In this document: positions 39,492 to 49,628 of the stretch, piece after piece
Layout: every line of letters begins with the position of its first letter
Numbering within the stretch: the stretch's first letter is position 1
From: a virus
Strand: one strand, 5' to 3'
Virus record (IMG/VR): IMGVR_UViG_3300033145_001370
Span: 1-64,000 of that record
DNA: 64,000 bases
Notes under the pieces: generated by a model
Told to the model about the DNA's origin: nothing
Database searches by the model: none
Seen by the model: the letters and a program-made list of their open reading frames with translations, nothing else
Made by a program: the position numbers and the translations under genes

Positions 39492-42116
39492 TTATAGTAC
39501 CCACCATGGCTCCCACTTTACGGTTACTGGCTCGGATATTTCACCAAACTCATCATCTTCATAGCCTGCGGCTTGAACCTTGTACGTATGAGTTCCATTT
39601 CGTGTAGTGCTGGCAGCCGCATCAAAATGATGATAGATCATCCATCCCTTGATCGGACCTCCCTTGAGTTTATTATGTCTAATCCTACCTACCTCTTCAT
39701 CATCCTCGTAGATGATATAGCTCTCCACACCTTCGTAGTTATCGTTTGGCTTCCATTTAAGGATAACAACCATCCAGCGGAAAGGTGTTGGCGGGAAGAG
39801 AGTATTGATACCTAAACACTCACCAACTGGAGTATTTGCCTTTGACGGACCTTCTGTATCCTGTATAATTGCCATAGGCCCGATCTCATCGCTTTCCGTC
39901 TCTCCTGCCATGTTCCCAGCTGCTACCGCCCATGTAATCTCTGTGTCTTTGCGAAGAGGGAATGGGTAGACAAAGAAGGGTCTGTCGTCATCTTCATCTT
40001 TATTTATCCTAGCTTCAGGAATACGAGCAGTATACATCCAAGGGCCAGCATCACGATTAGGAGACTTGATCTTAATCTTTACCCGGTAGTATGTTGCCTC
40101 ATCTACAGAGTCCCACTTCATCTTCACGGTGAAGAGTTTGAAGCCAAGGACGAGGACCATGTTGAACCCTTCATCGGTATTAACAAGAGGCTTGTAAGGT
40201 ACAGGCGCATCCGGCGGTCCAAAGCTTACCTTATCATAGCTCTCTACCATTGTTGCGGTACTTTCCTGCTCATCTATATCTACAGCCGTCACCCAGTAGT
40301 GGTAGTAGTTGAACGGGATCTCGGGGTAATCAAGATCAGGGCTGACAACAAGCTTATCGTATCTCTGCTCTGTATCTCCACCCGGATTCACAGCAGAGAG
40401 CCCAAGGACAAAATATTTTACATCCAGCACAAAGGAGGTTATTGGATTAGGATCCGTTGATGATACCCAATCGCCATCATCCACCTTAACATCAAGTGTA
40501 TCGTCAGATTTCTTCCACCGAACCTCGATGTGATGCCATTTATTACGATCGCCAGAAGACCAGACTTTCGTATGCTCCACCTCTTTCTCAACGTCATTCC
40601 CAACATGAGAGACCCAAAGCTTCCCCAATCTCATGTCTATCAACAAACGATTTTTAACACCACCTGAATGAGCATGAAAGATCCGTAACCAGTCTTGCGT
40701 ATGGATAACATCGATTGGATACCATCTTAAACTTATATAGCCTTCATCCCCATTAAGATCACAGGTGCTCCAGTGTAACGTAGCACTCCCAACCTCGCAT
40801 TGCAGGGAGTAGATCCCATCCCAAACAATCGCTCCATCTATATAAGCACTGGTAGTAAGCACTCCTACTTCTGTGTTTAGATCCTCGTCTATATATGCAG
40901 TTTTGAGATCATTTGCCGTGTGTGTTCCATACTCTCCATTCCAGAAGAAAGATTGTGTCCCTTCTACCCGTCCAGCAGAAAGCTCCACTATCTCATCATC
41001 TACAAAATGTGTACCACCAAACTTTTTGGTTTCTGTGTAAGGCGTGGCTGTACCTGCCAGAATAGTAGCAAGGTAGGCCGTAGCTTCTGCATCTGTCCCC
41101 TCTAACCTGTATATCCGGTAATAATCAATCTGCTGCTGCATAAGGGCACCTGTTGGCCAGTCCCATGTGAGTTTAATATACTCACCTCGGCGGATGAGGT
41201 TTTGACGGAGACGTTTGGCCTCAACGCTTTCAATCTCATCTGGTGGATCAGGATCCTTGTCGGTAGTATATTCACCAATCTCGCTGTAAGGAGAGACAAG
41301 CCGGACAGGAACGTTGACCGCTTTCACCCTGAACTCATAATCTGTGTTACACAGGAAGTTTTCGAGCGTTACCTTTTGCACATCTCCACCGTAAGCACCG
41401 TCAGGATCATGCTCTACCCAGACAGGAAGGCCCCAGAGAGCCCGAGTTTTAAGCTTCCTTTGTACCCAGTAGCCTTCAGCTCCATCGGTACACCACCATA
41501 CAACGTTAACGTCACACCACCATGCGTTACGTTCATGGACTTCAGTTGACATGGAAGCAGGGATAAGAACAGGTTGAGTAGGCTTGCCAAACTCTGCATT
41601 GTCTGGGCCAAGGTAGCTATAAGACAACTGGCCATTGTTATCAACACCCCACACCCAGTAGTGGTACTGGTGTTCTTCTAGTACCCCGTTATCTGTATCA
41701 TCATCAGAGTCGAACTTAACCCGGTCAACGTAGAGAGGGAGCTTGCCGGTTTCTTTGAGGAAATGCTCATTGTCCTCTAGCGTACCATCTACAATAGCCT
41801 CTCCAGATGCTGTGAGCTCATCGCTTGTAGGAGCAGGAATACCTTCAGTTGTGTCTTTGCGAAAGAGAACATAGTGGCTGAACCGGAGAGGGTAGCCGAG
41901 TAAAGGTGTCCATGTTACACGGAGACAGCGGGTGAAGAATAGCGGCTTGGCTTTCATCTCAGCTGTGACAGGCCATGCAATCGGAAGGATGGCAGATGTC
42001 TTGATCAGGATATCGTCTGTCCATGCGCTCACACCTTCTGCACTCCACGCCTTTATGTTGAATGTGTGGAGAGAGTCTGACCGCAACCTGTAAAACTTCT
42101 TTTTCTTAATAGCCAT
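39492..42116 (-). CDS. Tail protein with fibronectin type III repeats and a lectin-like domain
   Basis: 874 residues. Several FN3-type units recognised by W-x-P, Y-x-Y/V and W-x-VxA patterns (HYVLFRKDTTEG, YHYWVWGVDNNGQLSY, YEFRVKAVNVPV, KLTWDWPTG..QIDYYRIYRL, YHYWVTAVDIDEQES, TYYRVKIKIK, GTHTYKVQAAGYEDD). A LamG-like module (about residues 390-590, SLQCEVGSATLHWS, KWHHIEVRWKKSDDTLDVKVDDG) sits between them. Typical of a central tail or fibre protein that binds carbohydrate. No membrane or catalytic motif. Confidence 0.75.
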   Translation of the reverse strand: MAIKKKKFYRLRSDSLHTFNIKAWSAEGVSAWTDDILIKTSAILPIAWPVTAEMKAKPLFFTRCLRVTWTPLLGYPLRFSHYVLFRKDTTEGIPAPTSDELTASGEAIVDGTLEDNEHFLKETGKLPLYVDRVKFDSDDDTDNGVLEEHQYHYWVWGVDNNGQLSYSYLGPDNAEFGKPTQPVLIPASMSTEVHERNAWWCDVNVVWWCTDGAEGYWVQRKLKTRALWGLPVWVEHDPDGAYGGDVQKVTLENFLCNTDYEFRVKAVNVPVRLVSPYSEIGEYTTDKDPDPPDEIESVEAKRLRQNLIRRGEYIKLTWDWPTGALMQQQIDYYRIYRLEGTDAEATAYLATILAGTATPYTETKKFGGTHFVDDEIVELSAGRVEGTQSFFWNGEYGTHTANDLKTAYIDEDLNTEVGVLTTSAYIDGAIVWDGIYSLQCEVGSATLHWSTCDLNGDEGYISLRWYPIDVIHTQDWLRIFHAHSGGVKNRLLIDMRLGKLWVSHVGNDVEKEVEHTKVWSSGDRNKWHHIEVRWKKSDDTLDVKVDDGDWVSSTDPNPITSFVLDVKYFVLGLSAVNPGGDTEQRYDKLVVSPDLDYPEIPFNYYHYWVTAVDIDEQESTATMVESYDKVSFGPPDAPVPYKPLVNTDEGFNMVLVLGFKLFTVKMKWDSVDEATYYRVKIKIKSPNRDAGPWMYTARIPEARINKDEDDDRPFFVYPFPLRKDTEITWAVAAGNMAGETESDEIGPMAIIQDTEGPSKANTPVGECLGINTLFPPTPFRWMVVILKWKPNDNYEGVESYIIYEDDEEVGRIRHNKLKGGPIKGWMIYHHFDAAASTTRNGTHTYKVQAAGYEDDEFGEISEPVTVKWEPWWVL

Positions 42117-42145
42117 TAGTCTAATCCTGTTTAGTCTAATCCTGT
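42116..42145 (-). repeat. 15-bp tandem duplication at a stop codon
   Basis: TTAGTCTAATCCTGT occurs twice in direct tandem. It duplicates the stop and ribosome-site region between two tail genes, so the shorter spacing was probably ancestral. Confidence 0.85.
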
Positions 42146-43264
42146 TTCTTCGTCAACATCATCACCAACGGTAACGCCTGTCCTTTTCACTCTATAAAAT
42201 ATATCTACTGTCCCGTCATCCTCATCGATCGTATTATAGACTATCTCAACGTTACACCACTCGACACCAAACCAGTTGAGATGATCGGTCTCACGTGTGC
42301 CTGCAACGATATCAGACCAGTCCACCACAGCTCCACCAGCTTCTCCATATTCAGGTTGACCACTGGCATTGAGAGGGCAGGTTGTACCATCGCTGTGAAT
42401 AGGCTGGACGATCGTAGGAGTTGAGAGATCTTCCGAACTGGTAGGACCGGTACTTGTTTCTTCTGATGTGAAGACTGATGCAGCATTCCCTTTACCTATC
42501 GATCGAGCCACAACGTAGAAGTTTCCAGCTCGTTTGTTGAATGTGCTGAGAGCGCCTATGTTGAATAGCTTGTTTGATGGGTAGTTTTTGATTACCCACT
42601 TATCGCCTTCTACCCATGTCACGCCGGTGGCCTTGATCTGGTACTTCCGATCTAATAGGCGGTAGGCACCAGCTGCGATAGGACCGCTTGTACTCTGTGT
42701 GGTGTTTTCAAGTGTGAGCTTATAGTATATCCCCCCCTCATCATTACCCTCGTACATCTGCTTGTCAAGTGTCACTTGAATCAGGCGGGTATCGAGAACA
42801 TGAGTATTAGCAGGAGTGTCTGAATCCTCTGTTTTCAGGTAAGTATCAGGAGAGCCAACAGTCCCTGTCCCGTAGTGATACCCGGACTGAAGATAGGGAT
42901 CTGGTTGAGGAGTGAACCCCGTATTCTGTGATCCGTAGAATTCATACCCTTGGATCTTGCCAATATACTTCCATCGCATGAACGGGTCAACGGTTGCCCA
43001 GCCCCACGTACCCATCTCCCATGCTTTGAGGTTTTGAGGAACAGGGAGGCTTACTTGAGTAGGTGCTCGTTCATCACCGAGAGTGGAGATCTTTTCTGTG
43101 AGTTTCTTCTCAAGATCAGCTATCTGCTGCTTGAGCTCTTGGCTGGTATCATAGAGACTCTTAACCCGCTTGAGCTCAGATCCGGTAATCGACATCTTGA
43201 GCCGTTCGAGTATCTTCTGGATAGCTCCTTGATCATAATCTTGAGGTAGCTTTTCATGTCCCAT
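42131..43264 (-). CDS. Tail protein with N-terminal coiled coil
   Basis: 377 residues. A coiled-coil N-terminus (about 1-70, KILERLKMSITGSELKRV..DTSQELKQQIADLEKKLTEK) is followed by a beta-rich body with YYKLTLENTTQSTSG, YQIKATGVTWVEGDKW and NVEIVYNTIDEDDGTVDIFYRVKRTG. No family recognised. Coiled-coil N-termini of this kind trimerise fibres. Follows the giant tail protein by 3 bp. Confidence 0.6.
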   Translation of the reverse strand: MGHEKLPQDYDQGAIQKILERLKMSITGSELKRVKSLYDTSQELKQQIADLEKKLTEKISTLGDERAPTQVSLPVPQNLKAWEMGTWGWATVDPFMRWKYIGKIQGYEFYGSQNTGFTPQPDPYLQSGYHYGTGTVGSPDTYLKTEDSDTPANTHVLDTRLIQVTLDKQMYEGNDEGGIYYKLTLENTTQSTSGPIAAGAYRLLDRKYQIKATGVTWVEGDKWVIKNYPSNKLFNIGALSTFNKRAGNFYVVARSIGKGNAASVFTSEETSTGPTSSEDLSTPTIVQPIHSDGTTCPLNASGQPEYGEAGGAVVDWSDIVAGTRETDHLNWFGVEWCNVEIVYNTIDEDDGTVDIFYRVKRTGVTVGDDVDEETGLD

Positions 43265-43267
43265 TAG

Positions 43268-46200
43268 CTACTCCTGATCGGGCCTGAACCCTTGGTCGTT
43301 AATATCAAGTGTGATTTCTTTAAGAGCGTACCGTTTCTTACCGTCGATAGAGAATCCGATAAGAGTACCATTATCTCCGGGATCTTGGCACAGGTCATAT
43401 TTCTTGTAAGTGGAGAGCTGGATCTCTTCATCATCAAGAGGTGTAACTGGGATCTGGTCGTAGTAAGGAGTGATAGTTAAGAGTGCTTTGCGAGACGGAT
43501 CGCTAGAGAGGTTCTTTGCATGGAAGATAATCCAGTTGATGTATTTATCAACGTGTGGTTTGCCAAAGTCATAATCGATCGCACGGAGACGGCTGGTGAT
43601 TTGAGAGGTTGCGTTTGTAACATCGTCATCGAGATCGGTCTCACCGTCAAAGAGTTTGTTGATAAAACCAAAGTCAGATCCGGCATATATCTCACTGGTA
43701 TCTGTCCCCCCTGTCCATTTGGAGACACACTGAACATTCCAGTTAGTGAGTGGAGCCCATGTTCTTGTTGGCATGTAACAGGCAAATCCTTTTGTGTTGT
43801 AAACTCCACCGTCACTTCCAAGGAAGATGAAATAGTAGCGGTCGTTATACCAGCCGATAGCGTGGGAGAGCTCATCTGGTGTGTAGCCTTTGATGTCGTC
43901 CCAGATCTGCTCCCCGGTATCTTTGTCAATGTTTGTATGGTCGCCGAATATCACCCCTTCATGTGAGAGCCAGCCAAATCCTATATTGGGGATAGGGGCA
44001 ACGGAGAGAGGAGCAATACAGCCAATCGAGAGATCCCGAGGAGATTTTTCAAACGTGTTGAGATCGATGGTATAGAAACTTCTCTCCTTCCATGCGAGAA
44101 GATATCCGTAATAGAACTCACCCCAGATAGATTTTTGGCCGTCGTCGGGATTGAGATCGAATGCGTCTTTATCCATACACTGATGCGGGATGAATGGGAG
44201 TGAGAGATGGAATCGGGAAGAACGGCGGGTACCACGCCTATCGATAACATCAATATAGAGCATACGGTTGTCAACTTTTCTCATGTGAGCTGATTTTGGT
44301 GGTTTGTAGATGTCTGGTTCGATAACAGGGCCTAAAAGATCTTCTGGGATCTGGTCGAGGTATGAGGTCTCTAACCTGTCTATTGTGTCGAGATACCGGA
44401 ACGAACCTATTGAGTCTGTCCGGTAGATGCGTTTGCGGACGATGCGAGTGTCATATGGGACTACAATATCAGCGAGGTTAATGTCATTCCCCGAAACGGT
44501 GATTTTACTCGATGGTTCTGATGCTGGGCCTAGATAGCCAAGCTCATCTTCCAGCTTAATCCTATATGTGATATTATCCCCTTTCACCGCTCCTTTCTTT
44601 GTCATCTTGAAGTCTTGGAAGTTGATAATGGCGTTTCTCTCGCTGGAGGCCTGAACGATGATCTCATGAGCTGCGATACACTGAAGAGATGACCACGGGG
44701 AATCAGACTTTAAATGAGGGATCATATCTTTCCGCTTCCATGTTAGAATACCTTGCCACCATCCGTCTTTATCGTCTTCTTTGTAAACACGCTGGAGGCC
44801 GTATTCCTTTGCCAGCTCACGGACAGCAATGAGGTTCTCTTCATTTTCCGCTGGGTATTCGAGGGCCTTGTTATAACCTTTTACTATCCCACCGAGGCTC
44901 CCAAACATGGTGTTTGTATCGAGCACATACTCGTAATAGTTATCTGCATCGGGTACTGGCTTTCCGCCTATCCCTTCTTTTTCAAATGTAAATCCTTTCC
45001 CACCGTAAGTATCTATCGTGAATTCATCATCTGTATCCCACAACATACCCCATGCGCCTATTCGATTAGGGAGTACCCATCCGACGATCCCCCAGCGATT
45101 ACCAGTGTCGCCAGATACCCAGTTCTCATTTCGGATACGCTTACCGATGAGGGCTGCGGTAAAAGCTACTCCGCCTGTTTTGATCAGGATTCTGGAACTG
45201 TTCCCACCGGTATGTACACCTGTATCAGCCTCGAAGCTTGCATTGGCATTAGCATAAAATCTAAACGTTATCTTTGCGATATCACGAATGTCTGGCGTGG
45301 AGATCCAGATTGAGAATTCATCGGTTGGTGTCCCTGACACCTCTACCCAGTCGATACCCATCCAGTTTCCAGTTTTATTCTCCTGCTTGGGAAAGAGGAA
45401 CCCATCGAGATTAAAGTTGAAGTCATTGTATTCAGTAAGGTCGTCGTTCTGGTTGAAGGTAACTGTCATCGCACCACCAGCATCAACTTGGAGCTGCATG
45501 GATGCGAGAGAGTAGTCACCTATCTTGTATCGGCCATGCGTGTATTCCGGGAAGATTAGCTGGCCTTGGCCGGTTGCCTGACGGGTGAAGTTGGCATAGG
45601 CTTGGAAGAGCCAGTCAGAGACCGTATCTACTATCCCTCCTTCTTCAAAATAATGGTCGATACCCCGGTTGAAAGCATCGGCAACGATCAGGTCGAGTGG
45701 CATAAACTTGTTGATGAGTTTGGAGGCGGATGCTGGTTGAAACCGGATGTGGTCAATATATAAGATACCAAAAGTATTAAGGTTCAACGGAATACCTACA
45801 TTGCCAACAAGCATGTAGTCTACCGATGTCCAGTCGAAATCTCTGACTGTACCTTCAATAACTGTACTGCTAGTCTCAAATTCCTGCTTATGGATATGAC
45901 GCTGCTGAACGTTCTTCAGATCACCGAATACTGTGAATGTACCCTCTGCGGTCTCCCCAGCAGTATCATAAAATTTTATCACCGTTACTACGGTTCCAAG
46001 AGCAGAAATATCTCCACAAACATCGAATACACAGATATCAGATCCGTCTACATCCGTCCCTTCACCGTATACTGATAAGTCCTTTGTTCCGGCCCAATCA
46101 TACTTTGCGGTAACACCAGATGGGATTACCTTACAAGAGACTCCTTCTGTTGCATAGACATAGTTGTTTTCGATTGCCGCTCCACCTATATTTCTTACCC

Positions 46201-47632
46201 ACGACTCGATTGCATCACAGGTAGCTACTTGAAGAGAGAGCTCAGATGGGAGTGGTGGGGTTTTGAGCAGGCGGATGTTGTCAACTGTGATACGAGCTGG
46301 GTTAGATCCTGTTGTCTCGGCATTGGACTGGATATGGATCTTGATATAGTTGATAGTTGCCCAGTCATCGAGATTATCTGGATCTATGTCGATAAACCAT
46401 GCTTTCCTAAACCGACCAAAGAAGAGCTTGTTACTATATGGGTTCATTGCCCACTCAGCCAGCATGGTTCGTTGGATCATGTCAAAATGGTCCATATCGG
46501 AGTCAGTGTAGATTGTGACGTGAAAACCTTTTGAGAAATCACCGGATGCATCAGGAGCAACGGATGAGAGTTCAAACGCTACCTCATCAATATCTATCTT
46601 GGTAAAGCGGAAGATGTCTATTGCGATATAGTCATTGAGAGTTGAGCGGGATCCCATTGTGTAGGCATCGGGAACAACATCCTGCCAGTCGTTATCAGTC
46701 CCACCAGTGAGCTCAGATGTAATCACTTGAGTCGTACTATTGACCTGAAGGATAACGGCTGTAGATCCGTCTGTTACGTTTTCTATCTGAAGGCCGATGT
46801 GAGCTGTTGTAAATGTGGCAGCTGAATCATTAAGCGTAACCCCATCTGTCGTCCCTGTTGTGACTGTTCCTCCCCCAGCGTCTATCTGGTAGAACCATTC
46901 GAGGTTGAGAGTAGCTGGGAGATGGTAGACACCTATAAGTGTCTTGCCAGCTGAGAAATCAGACTGTTCGAGGGTGAGCCCGAAGTCCCCTTCTGTGTGC
47001 CGCTCAAATCCACCGTCTAGGAAGTGACGGACCATATTGGTCTCCCCATCTGTATAAAACGTCCATTCATCAGCTCCCGGTGGATGGTCAGCCTCAGTTT
47101 TGGTTTCCATATAGGCTATTTCGAGTTCAGGATCAGCATCTGGGATCCCAGCTTCATAGACCTGAGAGTCCTCCTTCTTGATCATAAGGACTGGTTCTTT
47201 CTGGTTCGTGTAATACGTCCGATCCTTGAGCTGCTCGAAGTTCCCCTGAACGCCTGCTGTGAGTGTAATCCCGGGTGGAAGGGGAAGGGTATTCCATTGG
47301 GTCCCGCTCCATTTTCGTAAGGTTGCGTTTGAGGCTCCATCTACAGCTGCGTAGAATTCCTTGAGCTCAGCTTCCAATGCAGTGAGGCCATAGTACCGGT
47401 GGAGTGCTAAGATCCGGTAGCCTACATCATCCTCTACTTGAAGAGAGGTGATATTAGTCCCATCAAGAGTAGACAGCTCATTTGTTATCCCCTCCCTCAC
47501 CTCAAGATTGCCGTTATGGATAAGGTAATTCTCCAGTTCATATAAGATCCCGGGTGATCGCTTGACAATGGCAGAGTCTCTTCTGTCCACGCCAAACGGC
47601 CCGGTTATGTGGTATAAGTCTTGTTTAGGCAT
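43268..47632 (-). CDS. Giant tail protein (nozzle/stem candidate)
   Basis: 1454 residues of beta-rich sequence. The first 200 residues are a typical tail start (ITGPFGVDRRDSAIVKRSPGILYELENYLIHNGNLEVREG). It has repeated lectin-like sandwich modules (LYIDHIRFQPAS, IKIHIQSNAETTGSNPARITVDNIRLLK). A propeller-like C-terminal half follows (RDLSIGCIAPLSVAPIPNIGFGWLSHEGVIFGD, GWYNDRYYFIFLGSDG), which is the beta-propeller pattern of podovirus nozzle proteins. Contains a copy of the SDYVGYSI-type module also found in the adaptor. First gene after the adaptor, as in T7-like genomes; its start overlaps the adaptor stop. Confidence 0.7.
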   Translation of the reverse strand: MPKQDLYHITGPFGVDRRDSAIVKRSPGILYELENYLIHNGNLEVREGITNELSTLDGTNITSLQVEDDVGYRILALHRYYGLTALEAELKEFYAAVDGASNATLRKWSGTQWNTLPLPPGITLTAGVQGNFEQLKDRTYYTNQKEPVLMIKKEDSQVYEAGIPDADPELEIAYMETKTEADHPPGADEWTFYTDGETNMVRHFLDGGFERHTEGDFGLTLEQSDFSAGKTLIGVYHLPATLNLEWFYQIDAGGGTVTTGTTDGVTLNDSAATFTTAHIGLQIENVTDGSTAVILQVNSTTQVITSELTGGTDNDWQDVVPDAYTMGSRSTLNDYIAIDIFRFTKIDIDEVAFELSSVAPDASGDFSKGFHVTIYTDSDMDHFDMIQRTMLAEWAMNPYSNKLFFGRFRKAWFIDIDPDNLDDWATINYIKIHIQSNAETTGSNPARITVDNIRLLKTPPLPSELSLQVATCDAIESWVRNIGGAAIENNYVYATEGVSCKVIPSGVTAKYDWAGTKDLSVYGEGTDVDGSDICVFDVCGDISALGTVVTVIKFYDTAGETAEGTFTVFGDLKNVQQRHIHKQEFETSSTVIEGTVRDFDWTSVDYMLVGNVGIPLNLNTFGILYIDHIRFQPASASKLINKFMPLDLIVADAFNRGIDHYFEEGGIVDTVSDWLFQAYANFTRQATGQGQLIFPEYTHGRYKIGDYSLASMQLQVDAGGAMTVTFNQNDDLTEYNDFNFNLDGFLFPKQENKTGNWMGIDWVEVSGTPTDEFSIWISTPDIRDIAKITFRFYANANASFEADTGVHTGGNSSRILIKTGGVAFTAALIGKRIRNENWVSGDTGNRWGIVGWVLPNRIGAWGMLWDTDDEFTIDTYGGKGFTFEKEGIGGKPVPDADNYYEYVLDTNTMFGSLGGIVKGYNKALEYPAENEENLIAVRELAKEYGLQRVYKEDDKDGWWQGILTWKRKDMIPHLKSDSPWSSLQCIAAHEIIVQASSERNAIINFQDFKMTKKGAVKGDNITYRIKLEDELGYLGPASEPSSKITVSGNDINLADIVVPYDTRIVRKRIYRTDSIGSFRYLDTIDRLETSYLDQIPEDLLGPVIEPDIYKPPKSAHMRKVDNRMLYIDVIDRRGTRRSSRFHLSLPFIPHQCMDKDAFDLNPDDGQKSIWGEFYYGYLLAWKERSFYTIDLNTFEKSPRDLSIGCIAPLSVAPIPNIGFGWLSHEGVIFGDHTNIDKDTGEQIWDDIKGYTPDELSHAIGWYNDRYYFIFLGSDGGVYNTKGFACYMPTRTWAPLTNWNVQCVSKWTGGTDTSEIYAGSDFGFINKLFDGETDLDDDVTNATSQITSRLRAIDYDFGKPHVDKYINWIIFHAKNLSSDPSRKALLTITPYYDQIPVTPLDDEEIQLSTYKKYDLCQDPGDNGTLIGFSIDGKKRYALKEITLDINDQGFRPDQE

Positions 47633-48522
47633 TAGCTTCTCACCCTATGATGTTGTGAGTAAGTTGAAGGAGATATTGTCCTCCCCATGTATCCACGGAC
47701 TAATTGACCAACCTGCTTCTTCGCACGAGCAAGCTCATTGATATAGAGAGTATCATAACGGTCAGACTTTGTTTTGGTTAGAGCAGCGCTATCAGCTTGA
47801 TTGGCTTTGAGGTATGCTATGATCGCAACTCGATAGATAATGAGATATGGGAATTCAGCAGCGATTACACTTTCGGTAGTGGGAGCAGCCATAGCAGTTT
47901 CTTTGTAGACATATGGGATTGTTCCAGCCCGATTGATCGCATAGGTATCATCAGCTGAAAAGACATCCCCTGTTCCACCAGCAAGAGTAACTGTGAGTTC
48001 TGTTGCACTTGTGATGGCGGTTATCAGGCCATTACTCCCATCTGTGATATTCCGGATTGAGTAGCCCACGTAATCACTTATGAAAGCAGCGGAACTGTCG
48101 ATAAGAGTGGTGAGACCGGATCCAGCTGTTGCGGTACCGGATGCCTGAACTTTTGGTGGTGGATAGAGTGAGAGCTTATCACGAAACCGGATGTAATAAT
48201 GCTCGGGCTGATCGATACCATCGGCAGTCAGGAAGTCGGGGTATTGAGTTTCTAACCATTTTATCCCACGTTTCTTGAGCTCTTTATTATTGAAGAATGG
48301 GAGGAGGAGAGGATGGAGTTTTATGAAATCGCTATCATAGGAATAGTCAGCCTGTTCTTCTACCCCGTGGAGGATCTGCTCCTGCCATGGGTAATTGAGA
48401 TCTTTTGTTGCCTCGAACGATGCGTCATTTGCCCAGTCTGTGAGCTCATCATCCTTGACAAAGTTTTCTCGTGGCTCTCTGATAATTGACCTGACCCTTT
48501 TTCTTATCTCGCTTAGTACCAT
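47632..48522 (-). CDS. Head-tail adaptor (T7 gp11-like) with inserted beta module
   Basis: 296 residues. It begins LSEIRKRVRSIIREPRENFVKDDELTDWANDASFEATKDLNYPW, the helix-rich start of podovirus adaptor/connector proteins, and continues with PEHYYIRFRDKLSLYPPP. An inserted module (about 125-200: LTTLIDSSAAFISDYVGYSIRNITDGSNG) is shared with the adjacent giant tail protein. The ending is VIAAEFPYLIIYRVAIIAYLKANQ. The adaptor joins the portal to the tail. No strong promoter nearby; a terminator-like hairpin precedes it. Confidence 0.7.
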   Translation of the reverse strand: MVLSEIRKRVRSIIREPRENFVKDDELTDWANDASFEATKDLNYPWQEQILHGVEEQADYSYDSDFIKLHPLLLPFFNNKELKKRGIKWLETQYPDFLTADGIDQPEHYYIRFRDKLSLYPPPKVQASGTATAGSGLTTLIDSSAAFISDYVGYSIRNITDGSNGLITAITSATELTVTLAGGTGDVFSADDTYAINRAGTIPYVYKETAMAAPTTESVIAAEFPYLIIYRVAIIAYLKANQADSAALTKTKSDRYDTLYINELARAKKQVGQLVRGYMGRTISPSTYSQHHRVRS

Positions 48523-48541
48523 TTTGCGCCTCCAAGAAGAA

Positions 48542-48590
48542 AAGAGGATAGAGAAAGCCTGTTTGAAGGTGAACTTGTCCCTATCCTCTT
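48542..48590 (-). terminator. Terminator-like hairpin upstream of the adaptor gene
   Basis: AAGAGGATAG (48542-48551) and CTATCCTCTT (48581-48590) form a perfect 10-bp stem with a 29-base loop. Read on the minus strand the stem is followed by TTTTCTTCTTGG, a moderate U-run, downstream of the beta-helix gene (48637). It would reduce transcription from capsid genes into tail genes. Confidence 0.6.
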
Positions 48591-48636
48591 CGTTGTTAGT
48601 GGCTTTCGTTTAAGTTTGTTGTATAGGCTCTACTCC

Positions 48637-49602
48637 TTACGACATTGCAGGTGCGTCAATCTGAGCTGTACCGTTCTCACTAATCCAGTTATTAAGAACT
48701 CTTCCTGTTGATGCCTGGGCAATAGCAGAAGCGGTATCTGCACAGATTCGGTTATCTATAACCATAACCCTTGCAGAATTTTCAACTTCGATACCTTCTC
48801 CTGTTACTCCAGTTGCAGCTTGTGCACTATCGATAACATTTCCTCTGATAATGGTATGGACAGCAGTATCGACGGCAACATTAAGGGTGATACCACTTAA
48901 CTCTGCAAAGATGTCATTATACTCGATTTTTGTGCCGATACAGAAATGATGACCATCACCAGTCGTCCCAGCTAAAGTACCGAGTTTAATCCCATACTGA
49001 AACTCACTAGCAGCTCCGTTCCATGTGCCAATATGGTTTCTCCTGATGATGCTATAATCCATGTGAGCATCCGTAGCTACGTCCGTTTCAGGACCAATTT
49101 GAAGCCCAGTGATACAGGCAGCAGCTTGCCCTGAAAAGTGACAGTCTTCGATGATGCTGTATCGCATATTGCCTAAATGAACAGCAGGCAAGGTTGGAGC
49201 ACCAGAAGCCGCACTCATAAAGGTAATATTCTTGAACATAGCACCCGACATATCGCCTGTATAAGCAGTGGTGGTTCCAGGGTAGACCATAACCGCCTGC
49301 CACGGATGACCGGTATTGCAACCAATCAACGATACGTTTGTCAAATTCCCCGTGAGGATTTCTGTATAATTACCGGGAGCAATGTAGATGATATCACCAA
49401 GGCCGCTTGTGTTGGCAATCTGGGTAGTAATAGCTTTTTGGATAGTTTTGAAGGCTTGAGTTGGAAGCAATCCACTATTCCCATCGCTTCCATTCGTTGT
49501 ATCCACAAACCATATCGTGCCCAAAATTACACTATCTGCTGCTCCACCTGTTACTGGAACACCGAAACTCGTTATCCCGTTAGGGAAGTGGGTATAGCTC
49601 AT
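48637..49602 (-). CDS. Right-handed beta-helix virion protein
   Basis: 321 residues from ATG 49602 (GCTAGGAGAAAGATT upstream). After FPNGITSFGVPV (a common start of phage structural beta proteins) comes IWFVDTTNGSDGNSGLLPTQAFKTIQKAI, the entry to a pectate-lyase-type beta-helix. Rungs follow: IIYIAPGNYTEILTGNLTNVSLIG, MRYSIIEDCHFSG, MDYSIIRRNHIG, HTIIRGNVIDSA, ARVMVIDNRICAD. Catalytic Asp pairs are not obvious. Located in the capsid block, so it may be a head fibre or tailspike. No signal peptide, unlike the beta-helix at 20287. Confidence 0.75.
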   Translation of the reverse strand: MSYTHFPNGITSFGVPVTGGAADSVILGTIWFVDTTNGSDGNSGLLPTQAFKTIQKAITTQIANTSGLGDIIYIAPGNYTEILTGNLTNVSLIGCNTGHPWQAVMVYPGTTTAYTGDMSGAMFKNITFMSAASGAPTLPAVHLGNMRYSIIEDCHFSGQAAACITGLQIGPETDVATDAHMDYSIIRRNHIGTWNGAASEFQYGIKLGTLAGTTGDGHHFCIGTKIEYNDIFAELSGITLNVAVDTAVHTIIRGNVIDSAQAATGVTGEGIEVENSARVMVIDNRICADTASAIAQASTGRVLNNWISENGTAQIDAPAMS

Positions 49603-49628
49603 AATCTTTCTCCTAGCAATAGGAACAC

